Source: Ianthella basta (lineage: Eukaryota > Porifera > Demospongiae > Verongiida > Ianthellidae). Taken from it: 64,000 nucleotides of DNA. The stretch spans positions 6,080,524-6,144,523 of the forward strand of contig OZ025881.1 in NCBI GenBank assembly GCA_964019415.1, read 5' to 3'. This document shows positions 45,875 to 56,252 of the stretch, one piece after another (position 1 is the first letter of the stretch; each line of letters opens with the position of its first letter). Both the position numbers and the translations under genes were made by a program. The notes under the pieces were generated by a model. It worked only from the letters and a program-made list of their open reading frames with translations, was not told where the DNA came from and ran no database searches.

Positions 45875-48103
45875 TCACTCGTAAAGTTGTGTCAGATATT
45901 CTTGTGCCGAATAGATTCCTTCGATCATCTTCATGAGTCGCACACGGTGCAGTCTCTTCTGGATGTTGAGTTCCTGCAGCAAGTCTTCCTCTGTCAAACT
46001 GCTGAGTATTTCTCCATCGATTGATTCCTTCTTGAAGGACTCCTTGTATGCCTCAAGGTGCATCGCTTCCAACAGCTCAAGAACTTCACCCACCTTCAGG
46101 TGTTTGAGGTAAGCTATGTTTTCTACTTTTCTTCTCTCATCTACTTCCTCGTATGTTCCAGTGGCAGAAGCCCCTGAAGCATTTAGCCTTTGCAGTGGTA
46201 GTACAATATTAAGATATTCAGCTGTTAAACCGGTACTACTTTCAGAGGTGGGTGCACTGGTTGAGGCTGTGGCAGATGGCTGTGGTTCAGCTGCAGTCTT
46301 CTTTACTCCAGTCTGGTTCTTCGTGCAGGTGCTACCTTCAGTGGTGGGTGTGTTGGTTGAGGCTGTGGTGGATGGCTGTGGTTTAGCTACAGTCTGCTTT
46401 CCTCCGGTCGGATTCTTTGTCCAGGTACTACCTTCAGAGCTGTGCGCACTGGTTGCAGCAGCGGTGGGTAACTGTGGTTTGGCTGCAATCTGTCCTGCAC
46501 TGGTCCATGTCTTTGTCAAGGAGGTTTCAGAGGCAAGTGCACTGGTTGAGGCCGTGGCGGATGGCTGTGGTTCGGCTACAACTTGTCCCACTCCAGTCTG
46601 TTTCTTCATCCAGGTACTACTTTCAGAGGTGGGTAGGCTGGTGGAGGCTGTGACAGATGGCTGTGGATTAGCTTCAATGTGTCCTCCTCCAGTCCAGTTC
46701 TTCGTCCAATCACCTATGGTCTCATATTCAACTTCTTCTTCAATTTCAATACTTGGACGGCTAACTCGTTTGGGCACGGTGTAATATGCGACACTGGCAT
46801 CAGGTGTACTAAGTGAGCGCGTTTTATAGCTAACCTTCACAAGGGTAAGGGGAGCTGTTGACGGTATTTCCAGGTACAGGGGTTCAACTTCTCCCTTTGC
46901 ATTGATAGGTTGGGCCACGTAGACTTCTTGCTGATACACTGAATCAAGAACTACTAGCTCTTTTGATCCATGCATGCGAACCTTCTGAGGAAGCTGTAGG
47001 TTGTGGCGGACTACTTCAATCATGTATAGCTGCACATCTTTGGGATGTGTGCTGAAGGTGCCTGAGCAATCTGATGTGATCACGACCAACTGCCCTGATT
47101 GGTCCCTTGTGTTAACACAGAATTTTTTGCCTTTCTTGTCGCATGTGTCTTCGAGGAATAGAAGAGCTCCTGCTGGCACCTTCTGCCCTTTTCCATGGCT
47201 GAAGGGCTTTACCACCTTTACTACGGCAGGCAGTGATTTGCATGACAGCAGTTCTTTAGCCTTCACGGGCTTGGAGGCACCTGATTCACTGAAAATTGGG
47301 GATATCTTTGTTAGGGAGTTGTGGGGTATGATGAATCTTCTCCCGTTTGCATCCATGCCTTTAATCACTGCAGCCGATTTCTTGTACAGCATCATCAGTG
47401 CCTGCCCCTTCTCAACAACTGGTGGCCCACTGTAGCTGTTCTCTGCCATGTAGAGCTGGGGAATCTGAATACCTTTCACAATAACCACATCTTTCACGGG
47501 TATTGGGTCCCCTATGACGATAAAGGGAGAGGTGCTGGTAGGTTTTGATGGTGTGCTCATCTGGATTGTGGTAGCAGGGAGTACCAGGGCTGAATCATCC
47601 ATGGAATACTTGGTTGGCTTGGTAGGTGGTTTGTACACCACGTCGTAAGTGTTTTCGTCTTCTTTTGGTGGCAGCAATGGACTCTTCACTGAAGGAGAGC
47701 ATGAATGCAGCTGCGGCAATGTTGTCAATTGTGCTGGCCTCTTAGTAATGCCCTTTGGCTTTGGGAGTGGAACTGGTGGTGTGCGTGTCCCTTCAGGTGT
47801 CTTAGATCGGTAGATGTGTGGTCTGGTAGGTGCCTTCAACAGTTGAGGAGACTTTCCTTTGTTGGTCTCGGCTGTCTCCTTTGCTAAATTGATGTCAGGA
47901 TGTTCTATCACTCTATTGAGAGCTGGATTTGGTCTTGGTGGCACAGGTATGCTGCTTTTCTCCTTCAATCCTGTGTTACCGATTGAAATTTTCCTTGGCC
48001 CTGCTTTCTGTACAGTTATAGCAGGTGCCATCACCACATACTCATCCATTTCATCTGAAATGTTTAAGCTTTCACCTTCTTCCTTTTCTGGGTCAGGCTC
48101 CAT
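45875..48103 (-). CDS. CABIT-SAM adaptor, GAREM-like (G5)
   Basis: This protein of 742 aa comes from a single exon starting at ATG (MEPDPEKEEGE). Layout: N-terminal acidic part with DEYVVM (a YxxM motif, the type bound by PI3K p85 SH2), a Pro-rich region with several PxxP and NTYDVVYKPP, CABIT (about 200-460, IPQLYMAENSYSGPPV), YETIGDW, then five imperfect copies of a roughly 31-aa Ser/Thr/Ala repeat (about 480-635, core EPQPSATASTS), AEYLNIV, YEEV, and SAM (about 666-738). The SAM is very close to those of G2-G4. Single-exon structure contrasts with G3/G4. Role inferred as a tyrosine-kinase pathway adaptor. Confidence 0.87.
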   Translation of the reverse strand: MEPDPEKEEGESLNISDEMDEYVVMAPAITVQKAGPRKISIGNTGLKEKSSIPVPPRPNPALNRVIEHPDINLAKETAETNKGKSPQLLKAPTRPHIYRSKTPEGTRTPPVPLPKPKGITKRPAQLTTLPQLHSCSPSVKSPLLPPKEDENTYDVVYKPPTKPTKYSMDDSALVLPATTIQMSTPSKPTSTSPFIVIGDPIPVKDVVIVKGIQIPQLYMAENSYSGPPVVEKGQALMMLYKKSAAVIKGMDANGRRFIIPHNSLTKISPIFSESGASKPVKAKELLSCKSLPAVVKVVKPFSHGKGQKVPAGALLFLEDTCDKKGKKFCVNTRDQSGQLVVITSDCSGTFSTHPKDVQLYMIEVVRHNLQLPQKVRMHGSKELVVLDSVYQQEVYVAQPINAKGEVEPLYLEIPSTAPLTLVKVSYKTRSLSTPDASVAYYTVPKRVSRPSIEIEEEVEYETIGDWTKNWTGGGHIEANPQPSVTASTSLPTSESSTWMKKQTGVGQVVAEPQPSATASTSALASETSLTKTWTSAGQIAAKPQLPTAAATSAHSSEGSTWTKNPTGGKQTVAKPQPSTTASTNTPTTEGSTCTKNQTGVKKTAAEPQPSATASTSAPTSESSTGLTAEYLNIVLPLQRLNASGASATGTYEEVDERRKVENIAYLKHLKVGEVLELLEAMHLEAYKESFKKESIDGEILSSLTEEDLLQELNIQKRLHRVRLMKMIEGIYSAQEYLTQLYE
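46240..46690. repeat. Coding minisatellite in G5
   Basis: Five in-frame copies of a 90-100 bp unit (GGCTGTGG-type blocks on the plus strand) encode the Ser/Thr/Ala repeat of G5. Units differ by point changes without frame breaks. Confidence 0.85.
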
Positions 48104-49564
48104 CTAGCTTCGGTGGCTGAAGAAGATTCAGTAACTACAGTTTTACTTTTCTACTGCCCAGCTCTAGACAGTCACTACTAACTGCTGGCTCGGTCCTCGT
48201 GTGAAGCCTATATGAAGACCCTTTGTGTGTCCTATTGGATTTCAAGTGTGGTATTCCCACTATGTAAGCTGTTTCAGTGAATGTGAGGGTGGGCTGAACT
48301 TGTCATTGTGGGATCGAATTGCACTGCAGTGACCATGGCTTCTTACCTACAATGACCATGCCAGCGCATGGACTTCAGAATCAGTAGAGCTTGCAGACGG
48401 AGTCTGGATTTGGCACAAAGCCAATTGTACTCTAAGTGAGTTATACAGGTGTCCTTGTACCATAAATAGTGACATACATCCATTGATGTCACTTTAGATG
48501 GTAAAGGTACTAGTGTAGCCTTAGTACTGTATCTATGTAGCACGGACAGGCAGAAACTAGGTATTGATTCTATTCCATTCTTGAGTGTGTGTGTGCCGTA
48601 TGGGGCCACTTTCATGTACATGGGCTGTATACTGCACGCCCACATCTCAACCAGCCCATCCTGATGCTGTATTAGACAAGAGGCTGTGTGACAAAGTTAC
48701 ATTAGTGTAGACTGTGAATGGTGTGGTTACAGACAATGTAGGTAGATTGCAATATTACCTACTGGCTCTGTCCAGCAACTGTCCACATACGCCCCTATGC
48801 ACAGTGGACTACAGCTGGGTGTCAGAACTTGAGAAGTGTGATGATATACTTACGTCTTTCCCATGGCACTGGTGTGAAATAGATGCAGTGACACATGTAC
48901 AGACTCTTAGCATTCATGGCAGGTGACCATGTAAATGTGCTCTTGAATGAGACACTTATAGGGTTGAGTGTGATAAACCTCACAACTAGCCTTCCTTTTA
49001 AGGGATGCACAACACGCCAAACCCATGAATCTGACAATACCATGGCAATGACTCATTCACTCTTTGAGGATTAAAGTCAAACAAATATGTACATACATAC
49101 ATATATATACACCCATACCAGATGAGGCGGTCATGTTAAAACCCATGCCAAGGCCGAATATCCAAATGGGAACAGACATCATGTTGAACTGTATCATTCA
49201 CAGAACTGCAAGTGGCATACTCAATGCATTAAGAATACTGAATGATTATTCATACACCCTCATCAGGAGCTTATCTTCATTACACACTCCTGATGCGGTT
49301 TACACAACCTGTCTACAGCGTAGTGAGGGAGATGCAGCAAGTATACACACAATGTCATGTAGATGAGAGAGAGTGGAGAAAGGCAACACAAATGTATACA
49401 ATCGTCATTTAATGTATTAAAACATTCTATCCACATATAATGCATACAGTGCAGTAATAATTATTATACAACATGCATGTTAAATACAGCAGCTGTACAG
49501 CACGCAATAATGTAGTTATGGATATAAATGGTACAGGACGTTATAGGAATAATTGGCATGTGAC
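48104..49564. other. G5-G6 intergenic region
   Basis: This holds the G5 promoter and the G6 3' UTR. TTTAAT at 49408-49413 gives ATTAAA on the minus strand, about 155 bp past the G6 stop, a possible variant poly(A) signal. No other gene is supported. Confidence 0.55.
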
Positions 49565-51763
49565 TCAGTTGCTTGCTAGCCTGCTGGATAACAACTCTTT
49601 TGCCGATCGATTGCCTTTGATGATTGTGCTTAGTTTCAAGCAATGTAATGGACTCTGCACCCCTAGTTCGTTCTGAAGCATCTCATTGGTTAGCTCACTG
49701 AGTAAGTGACCATCGACAGCTTCTCTTTGAAAGGTTGGTTTGTATACTTCCATGTTCATTGCATCCAATAGCTTAAGAACGTCGGCCTCATTTAGTGTTT
49801 TAAGGTAAGCAATGTTCCTCTGCTCGGCTGTATACTTTACTTGAAGGACAGCTCCAGTAACATACAGGTATTTTTCGTCATCATCACTGCCATCATCACT
49901 GCTGTACGTTGGTTTCTCTGAGTCATCCTTCCGTGGTTGATCATCATCAATTGGCCTCTCTGCTCCTGTCTGTCGTGTTGCAAATGTGTTCAGCCCGCCT
50001 GAGTGGGATGACTCGTCATTCCATAATGGTTGCTGCTCACTGGAGGAGTGGGCAATACCATGGTTGCTTCCTTTTAACATTTTCATATATGGGTTTGTCT
50101 CTAAGTACGATTTTTGCGTACTGTTCTTCTCCATGCCTGGCATTGTGCAACCTGCTTCATCTTTGTGGGCCGGCAACTGTGAGGCGTTGGCAGGTCCCAA
50201 CTCAAAACCTGTGGTGTGCGTGACCGTTTCGCTCTTCTTGTCGTTCAAAGCCACTCGGACGAGGGAGAGCCCAGAATGGTTGGCCAACTCGTGATCCTGG
50301 CCAATCGGCTGGCCATCATGCTTGTTGCACAACTGAACAACAAGGACGTCCTGTTGGTACACCCTGTCTAGTGTGACGATGTTGGCTGAATAGATGCCAT
50401 CTTCAAAGAGAACATTTAATGGAAGTGGGCACTTGGCAACTAACTCTGCAAGAAAGAGTTTGACATCGTCTGGATGAGAACTGAAGACGCCTGAGCATGT
50501 TGCAGTTAACATTACCTTATTCCCTCTGTAGTCTTGAAATACGAGCTTCTTTGTCTTTCCCTTTGCAAGTACTGTTCCAGCCATTTGCAAGAAGAGCAGG
50601 GTGCCTCGTTCAACTGTGAATTCCCTCTGTTTGAAGGACTGCATGACTCTCACGGCTACTGGATGTGGCTTGCAAGCCAGCAATTCCTCTGCTGACATTT
50701 GATGCCTTTGATTGCATTCATCAGTGATTGGCGACAAGGTTGCAGGAGTGTTTAAGGACATCTGGATCCTTGTGCCATCCTGCTCACGTCCATGCACCAT
50801 GCTGGTTGATTTTGTGTACTTCACCAGAAGGATACTTCCTTCGGCTACACTGGAGATGCCGCATGTGTACATGTAGGTGGCACTGGCCATGAATAGCTGA
50901 GGCAGAGTCACTTTCTGCGGGTCTGCTACTTCCTCAAAAGTCATTGCGCAGCTGGTGGGGATGAAGTGGGACCTGATGGATGTTGGTGTGTGTGAGGTGG
51001 TTGGTGCAGGTGGTAGTTCTCGCTTGTTGCGGGAGTCGGAGCTAGCTGAACTCCTCGTGTGTGGAGGAGGGGAATGGGGAGCAAGATTGCTAAGTTGGCC
51101 GGCATTCACTGGGGTCGAGAGCTTACGATTGGGTAGTTGTGGTGGTAGTGGAGCTCCTGAAGTGCCAAGGTAGTCTACACTAGCTGATCTCCTGCCACGG
51201 TGTCTAGGTAGAGGAATAGGCACTTCGTCTATGCTGCAACACTTCTTTCCGAGTCCACTCCGAGATGGCGGTAGAGGTGGTTTGTCTGTACTGTTACTAA
51301 CATTAGTGTGGGGTAGCCCATTGGAGCAAGCTTGAGTGTTGCCAGGTGCAGATGTTCTTCTTGGTGGAGGTGGCACAGGTTCCCTTTGTTTGTGGCTGCC
51401 CCCACTGGCTGGCCTTCTCGGTGGAGGGCTAGGTGGTGCTTCACCTATATTGTAATATTCTGGACTGGGCTGTCTGTCACCAGGAGGAAGTGAGGCTGGG
51501 GAGACAGGAGAATTTTGCGAGATTTTCTCTCCTCTCAAGGCACTGCTGGTGGTGGTCTTTGGACAGCTAGCTGCGTGGTCTCTCCTTCGTGGAGGACTTG
51601 GTGGTGGTCCACACAAGTTGTAGTATTCTGGATTGGACTGTGTAGGGCTAGAGGGAGGTGGTGAAATCCTTTGCCTTCCTGAGCTTGAACCCTTTGGGCA
51701 GCTAGCTACTCTTTCTTCACTTTTCAGCCACTCCACAGGTACAAAGATGTTTTCTTCATCCAT
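49565..51763 (-). CDS. CABIT-SAM adaptor, GAREM-like (G6)
   Basis: This protein of 732 aa comes from one exon with a true ATG (MDEENIFVPVEW). Residues 1-265 are strongly Pro-rich with SH3-type motifs (PPPSPPRR about 53-60, PPSPPPRR about 110-117, VPPPPRR, KPPLPPSR) and two copies of PEYYN(L/I) (about 46-50 and 101-106). YYN fits the pYxN consensus of the GRB2 SH2 domain. CABIT covers about 270-535 (FIPTSCAMTFEEVADP, LPQLFMAS), a linker has EKYLYV, and SAM is about 660-725. CABIT plus GRB2-type motifs make this the most GAREM-like member, supporting a receptor-tyrosine-kinase/MAPK adaptor role (inferred). The SAM is the most diverged in the array with that of G1. Confidence 0.88.
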   Translation of the reverse strand: MDEENIFVPVEWLKSEERVASCPKGSSSGRQRISPPPSSPTQSNPEYYNLCGPPPSPPRRRDHAASCPKTTTSSALRGEKISQNSPVSPASLPPGDRQPSPEYYNIGEAPPSPPPRRPASGGSHKQREPVPPPPRRTSAPGNTQACSNGLPHTNVSNSTDKPPLPPSRSGLGKKCCSIDEVPIPLPRHRGRRSASVDYLGTSGAPLPPQLPNRKLSTPVNAGQLSNLAPHSPPPHTRSSASSDSRNKRELPPAPTTSHTPTSIRSHFIPTSCAMTFEEVADPQKVTLPQLFMASATYMYTCGISSVAEGSILLVKYTKSTSMVHGREQDGTRIQMSLNTPATLSPITDECNQRHQMSAEELLACKPHPVAVRVMQSFKQREFTVERGTLLFLQMAGTVLAKGKTKKLVFQDYRGNKVMLTATCSGVFSSHPDDVKLFLAELVAKCPLPLNVLFEDGIYSANIVTLDRVYQQDVLVVQLCNKHDGQPIGQDHELANHSGLSLVRVALNDKKSETVTHTTGFELGPANASQLPAHKDEAGCTMPGMEKNSTQKSYLETNPYMKMLKGSNHGIAHSSSEQQPLWNDESSHSGGLNTFATRQTGAERPIDDDQPRKDDSEKPTYSSDDGSDDDEKYLYVTGAVLQVKYTAEQRNIAYLKTLNEADVLKLLDAMNMEVYKPTFQREAVDGHLLSELTNEMLQNELGVQSPLHCLKLSTIIKGNRSAKELLSSRLASN

Positions 51764-52246
51764 TCTCTGCCGTTAGAGCGCCGTTTTCGTGTCCTCTAGA
51801 CCTCTGTGAGAACTTTGTTATGTACAGTAGAGTTACTGGGGTGTTGCAATACCAGACAAGCAATGCATTCCTCATAGTTGTGTGGGTGGGTATTTTGTTG
51901 GCTTGCCTATGGAATGCCAAAACCATCCTACTCCAATATCTCCCCGTGACTCCCACTGTGATTCCAAGTCACTGCCATCAGATAAGGCACCACTGTACAT
52001 GTTCATGGAATGGCTGGGGATTTTTGCTGTGTTAGATATGATAGGGTTTGTAGCTGCCCGTTATTTCAATTCCAGTTGACTGATCATTTGTGACAATAGT
52101 ATCCAATACGTATGCTTGTTATATGATATGCTTGTATGAAGCATGGCACACAATGTCATATAACTGTGGAAAAGTGCATGCTTGTGGAGTAGTAGGCACA
52201 ACTTCTTACGTATGTGTCCTCACAATTTCAGCACCATGCATATGTG

Positions 52247-52297
<51 letters not shown>

Positions 52298-52324
52298 CTG
52301 TGTGTGTGCGTGCGTGTGTGTGTC

Positions 52325-52422
<98 letters not shown>

Positions 52423-52487
52423 CTGTGTGTGTGCGTGCGTGTGTGTGTCCATGTGTGTGTGTGTGTGTGTGTGAGTGTGTGTGTGTC

Positions 52488-52546
<59 letters not shown>

Positions 52547-52589
52547 ATGTATGTGTGCGTGTGTGCGTGTGTGTGTATACATACGCACA
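51764..52589. other. Intergenic, mostly (TG)n
   Basis: This is the G6 promoter side, then about 330 bp of (TG)n with CCATG and GCGCG interruptions (52246-52575). A block of about 130 bp containing GCGCGTGCTGTGTGTG recurs, showing internal duplication of the repeat. No gene is seen. Confidence 0.7.
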
Positions 52590-52814
52590 CAGCCCTTTTG
52601 GGATGTGCTGATTCTTCAACCAGTTGTTGGCCCTCGTGGCAATTAGCTCCCACTCATCCTTCAGTTCCAGCTGCTTCTTCTCCAGGTAGCCCAGCACCAG
52701 CACAGTGGCGCACACCAGCACAGTGGCGCACACCAGCTCCATCTCTCCTTCACATGCAGCAGGGCAGGCAGTCTTCAGTTCCAGTGCTTGCCAGAGCTCG
52801 CTGTACAGGAACAT
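52590..52814 (-). CDS. Possible small divergent coding exon, unrecognised
   Basis: An ATG frame on the minus strand begins 64 bp from the kinase start and encodes a roughly 75-aa peptide (MFLYSELWQALELK ... LKDEWELIATRANNWLKNQHIPKG) before it reaches the (TG)n tract. The composition is protein-like, with a hydrophobic LVCATVLVCATVLVLGYL stretch containing an 18-bp tandem duplication (VCATVL twice). A possible donor GTATGT lies at its end. I recognise no family. It may be a first exon, a small membrane protein, or chance. Confidence 0.25.
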
Positions 52815-52858
52815 GAATGCTCTATAGCTAGGTGTGGCTAGAAGTGACGTCAAACACA

Positions 52859-52879
52859 ATGGCGGCGTGGGGGAAATAA
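52859..52879 (+). promoter_or_regulatory. Upstream ORF overlapping the kinase start (TAATG)
   Basis: ATG at 52859 opens a six-codon frame (MAAWGK) whose TAA (52877-52879) shares its last base with the ATG of the kinase (52879-52881). This is a termination-reinitiation layout. The uORF start lies within ACAATGGCGGC, a YY1-like element. Confidence 0.5.
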
Positions 52880-54320
52880 TGGGGTGCACGCCTTCCAGCC
52901 GAATCGTGCCCGTGTGCGACCCCGCGCCTGGACAAGACAGCCGCCTTGACAGCGACAGTAGTGGGTTCCAGTCTAATACTAATATTGGCTGCGCAAGGAA
53001 AGGACAGAAGAACGACTCCTTCCGCATGAAAATTGCGCGGGGAATCCTGCAGGACTACACTGTTGTTGGCCTGGTAGGAAAGGGCGCCTTCTCTTGTGTA
53101 TTACAGGTGAAAGAACGACATTTGAACCAAGTGTATGCCATGAAAGTGATTGATAGGCGCAAATATCCAAAGACCCGCACTGAAGCAGAAGTGGCCATTC
53201 TACAACGCCTTTCCCATCCGAACGTGGTTTCCCTCCACCACTTGCATATGACTAAGGCACAGGTCTACATTATAATGGACTTTGCTGAAGGTGGCGACCT
53301 ATTTGAATGGCTCCTTAAACATGGACGCTTCAGTGAGCTCCACACTGCGCATTTTATTCACCAGACAGTCAAGGCCCTTCACTATTTACACCAATGCAGC
53401 ATCATTCATCGTGATGTCAAACTGGAGAACATCCTCATTCACCGTAGGAGTTATGACACCAGTCTGATGCTGGGTGACTTTGGCCTTGCTCACATGTTTA
53501 AAACAGGCGTGACTGCGGTATTGCATGGACCATGTGGGACTCTAGCCTACCAGCCTCCAGAGACAATGTCTGGCTTACTGTACAGTTACCCTGTGGACCT
53601 GTGGGCAGTTGGGGTAGTAGCATACACTCTGCTTTTGGGCCGACTTCCATTTGACCAGAAAGACCAGGACCGACTCATGAATCTCATTATAGCAGGCAAA
53701 TATAACACATCTGGTCAGGTGAGCTGCATGCATGCATTTGTTCATTTGTTCATTGCATTTGCACACATCTGACGTAGTTCAAACCAACCACGTGCACCCC
53801 TGGCTGTATATAGCTTGTACCCAGTCCCTATTTCCATTCCAACTTACAAGCGAAAGTGGGAATGGAAATAGCGACTGAATACAAGGCTACATTGTATTTG
53901 TCACTGTATGTACTATGCACACACATGGCACTACACATAAACTGTTCAGCAGAGTAGCTAATTGTTAAGTTTCAACCTTCAGTGTATTTTGTATGTCTGG
54001 CGTAGCCAGACTGCTTACCTGGAGAGCAGTCTGGAAATGTGAGACTATTTGGGTAATGGGTCCTGGGTAGATAAATAGCTACCGGTGAAAAGCTTTGTGT
54101 AGCCGTACACTGCTATAGAGTACATAATGTATTTGCACTGTACATGTGTTTGCAGACATGGCAACATTTGTCATTGGAGTGCAAGACGTTTCTCTCTGGA
54201 CTGCTGTGCATCGACCCAGAGGAGAGGATGACTGAGGTGGAAGCTCTGGAACATCCTTGGACAGTAACAAATTTGCGTTATATGGGAGGCATGGGCAGTA
54301 ACGACAATGTTGAACCTTGA
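52879..54320 (+). CDS. PSKH1-like Ser/Thr protein kinase (CAMK group)
   Basis: Two exons (52879-53718, 54156-54320) join in phase 0 to 334 aa. The start is chosen at MGC, because Gly2/Cys3 give an N-myristoylation plus palmitoylation signal as in PSKH1; the frame upstream has no ATG. The kinase domain (about 58-318) has VGKGAFSCVLQV, catalytic Lys89 in YAMKVID, HRDVKLEN with Asp179, DFGLAH with Asp200, and GTLAYQPPE where APE is usual. It ends at ERMTEVEALEHPW. All catalytic residues are present, so it should be active. PSKH1 acts at Golgi and plasma membranes and centrosome. DAPK or other CAMK kinases are less likely given the lipidated N terminus. The ZC3H3 start is only 92 bp downstream. 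Confidence 0.85.
53812..53888. repeat. Foldback repeat in kinase intron
   Basis: Arms of about 34 bp (AGCTTGTACCCAGTCCC... against ...AATAGCGACTGAATACAAGGCT) with an 8-nt loop. The inner 18 bp match with one mismatch (CTATTTCCATTCC). Probably a small MITE. Confidence 0.7.
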
Positions 54321-54412
54321 TCTCACCGAAAGTGTGCTACACGCGTTTTAACTCAATCACTTTTCATCACTTTGTATGTCTTATTTTGTCCAATGTGTAC
54401 AACTCAGATTCT

Positions 54413-56188
54413 ATGTCAAAAGCCAGTAATCGCTATACGTGGGCAAGGAACAACGATGGGTGTGGTAAGTCTGTTGTTCGGGAGGGCGCCAAAGGCGCCG
54501 TAGTACTGTCTGTTCGCACATCAGCGTTTCCCAGCCATCCCACCAAACCGAAATCGAAGAATCGAGTGTGGCGACCAAGCCGGCCCGCTGCAAATCAACC
54601 GATAGAGAAGCCTACCCGAGTCCCAGGCAGGCGCTCGTTCGCTTCCACGGCACCTGGTTCCAGTACGAAGAGCAAGGATCCTTCGCACGAGGTGTCTTTG
54701 GGACCGAGCACTACTCACAGAAGAGTGAAGGCTGCTGGGCTCCATGGTAACCGGGTGTGGGTTGCAGGCAAAGCACCTACTGCCGTTGGCGATGAAACAG
54801 AGAAGAGCGAGAGCACTGCTTCGCTGCTGGCACCTCAGAGAGTAGCCATTGTTTCTCAGAGCACCCTCCGCTACACTAAGCCACTCAGCACCATGGATGC
54901 CATAGTGGCCAACCGTCCCACACTTGACAACACAAAGACATCTACATCAAGTTCAAGCCCAGGACATGAAAAACCAGGAAGAGTTGCAGAGGCTGCTTCA
55001 GTGGTGAAGAGGAGGAGAAAGAAGACACATGGAAACCTTGTATGGCGGCCAGGTCAAGCCAGTGTCCCTGGTGTGTCCTCCGTCAAGCAGTGTGGTGCAG
55101 TACCCCCATCAAAGGGAGCAGTATCGAGAAAGGTTGGAGCTCTCCGTACTACCAAGTACCGTTGGCAGAGAAAGTTATCAGCAGAATTGCTGTCTCCATC
55201 AGGTACAGCTATATATTGCAATAGTCATCCTTTTTGTTGATTTTGTGAAAGGATTGAAGTGTGCATGTGAATTCTTGTATTGTGCGGCTGAATGGATCCT
55301 TTCTCTTTCAGGGTCAGCTGTAACTGGGCTAATGTGTTTTGTGCTTCTTCTTCTGTAGCTAAGACGTTGGTGCCTTCTGCCGTCCACTCTGTTAGCCGTT
55401 CACCTTGGTCACACAACAGGAGACTATCAGTGAGTCTTGTAGAAATGTTCTCTGATTCCATGTACATATGAGAGAATGGTACACTTTCAGTGGGTAACTA
55501 GTACTGCCATCTTTGTGCTTCTTCTTTCAGTGCTCCAGGTCTCGGTATCAGTGGAAGGCAGGTGGAAATCATCCAAACCCAAATTCTAGGTGTGGTATAC
55601 CTGTCTCTGGTTGAACTGCATTGTAGTTCAAGCAGCCCATAGCAAACAAGCATATTGCTCACATTTAACTTCGGTGTGTTTTTCTATACATACATGCATG
55701 TGTATAGGACTACGCCGAACCAGAAGCTACTACAAAGGTCCCAAGCAACTTCCAGGTACAAGTGGTACTCTGCAGGAAGTGCCACTCCCCTTGCCTCCTC
55801 CCCCTCCACTGGAAGAGTACAGAGCACTGCTTGCAGGGTGGCTCATCGGTCATCCCTCAGCTGGTTTTCCCATGCATGGCTGGCCAGCAATAGACGGGCC
55901 TCCACTGATGGCAGTAGAGAGAGGAAGAGGTCTCTTAGTTGGGACAGGTCTGGGAGGGGAAGGGTGGCTGCAAGGAGGAAGAAAGTGGCAGCAAATAGGA
56001 TTTGGATTCGTTCCCAGTTACGAGTGTACCGTAGGAGGACTTCTAGTACTAAACGGGCTAGTCTGGAGGAAGATGGAAGGTCAGTTCCATTGCATAAGTC
56101 CCCGAAGGAGACACCAATCATCCCTGCTTCTCAGAGTACAACTAGGGTTTTGGCAAGGTGTGTGTGTGTGTGTGTGCGTGTGCATGTG

Positions 56189-56252
<64 letters not shown>

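Noticed and set aside
46116..46784. 222-codon plus-strand frame
   Set aside because: Antisense shadow of the G5 repeat region.
52834..52878. N-terminal extension of the kinase frame upstream of MGC
   Set aside because: The extension opens with GTG, not ATG, and would remove the acylation signal. The ATG at 52879 is the sensible start.
52206..53027. 273-codon minus-strand frame
   Set aside because: More than half is (TG)n translated as His-Thr, and its N-terminal part overlaps the kinase 5' exon antisense. Only the 52590-52814 part is kept, as a weak candidate.
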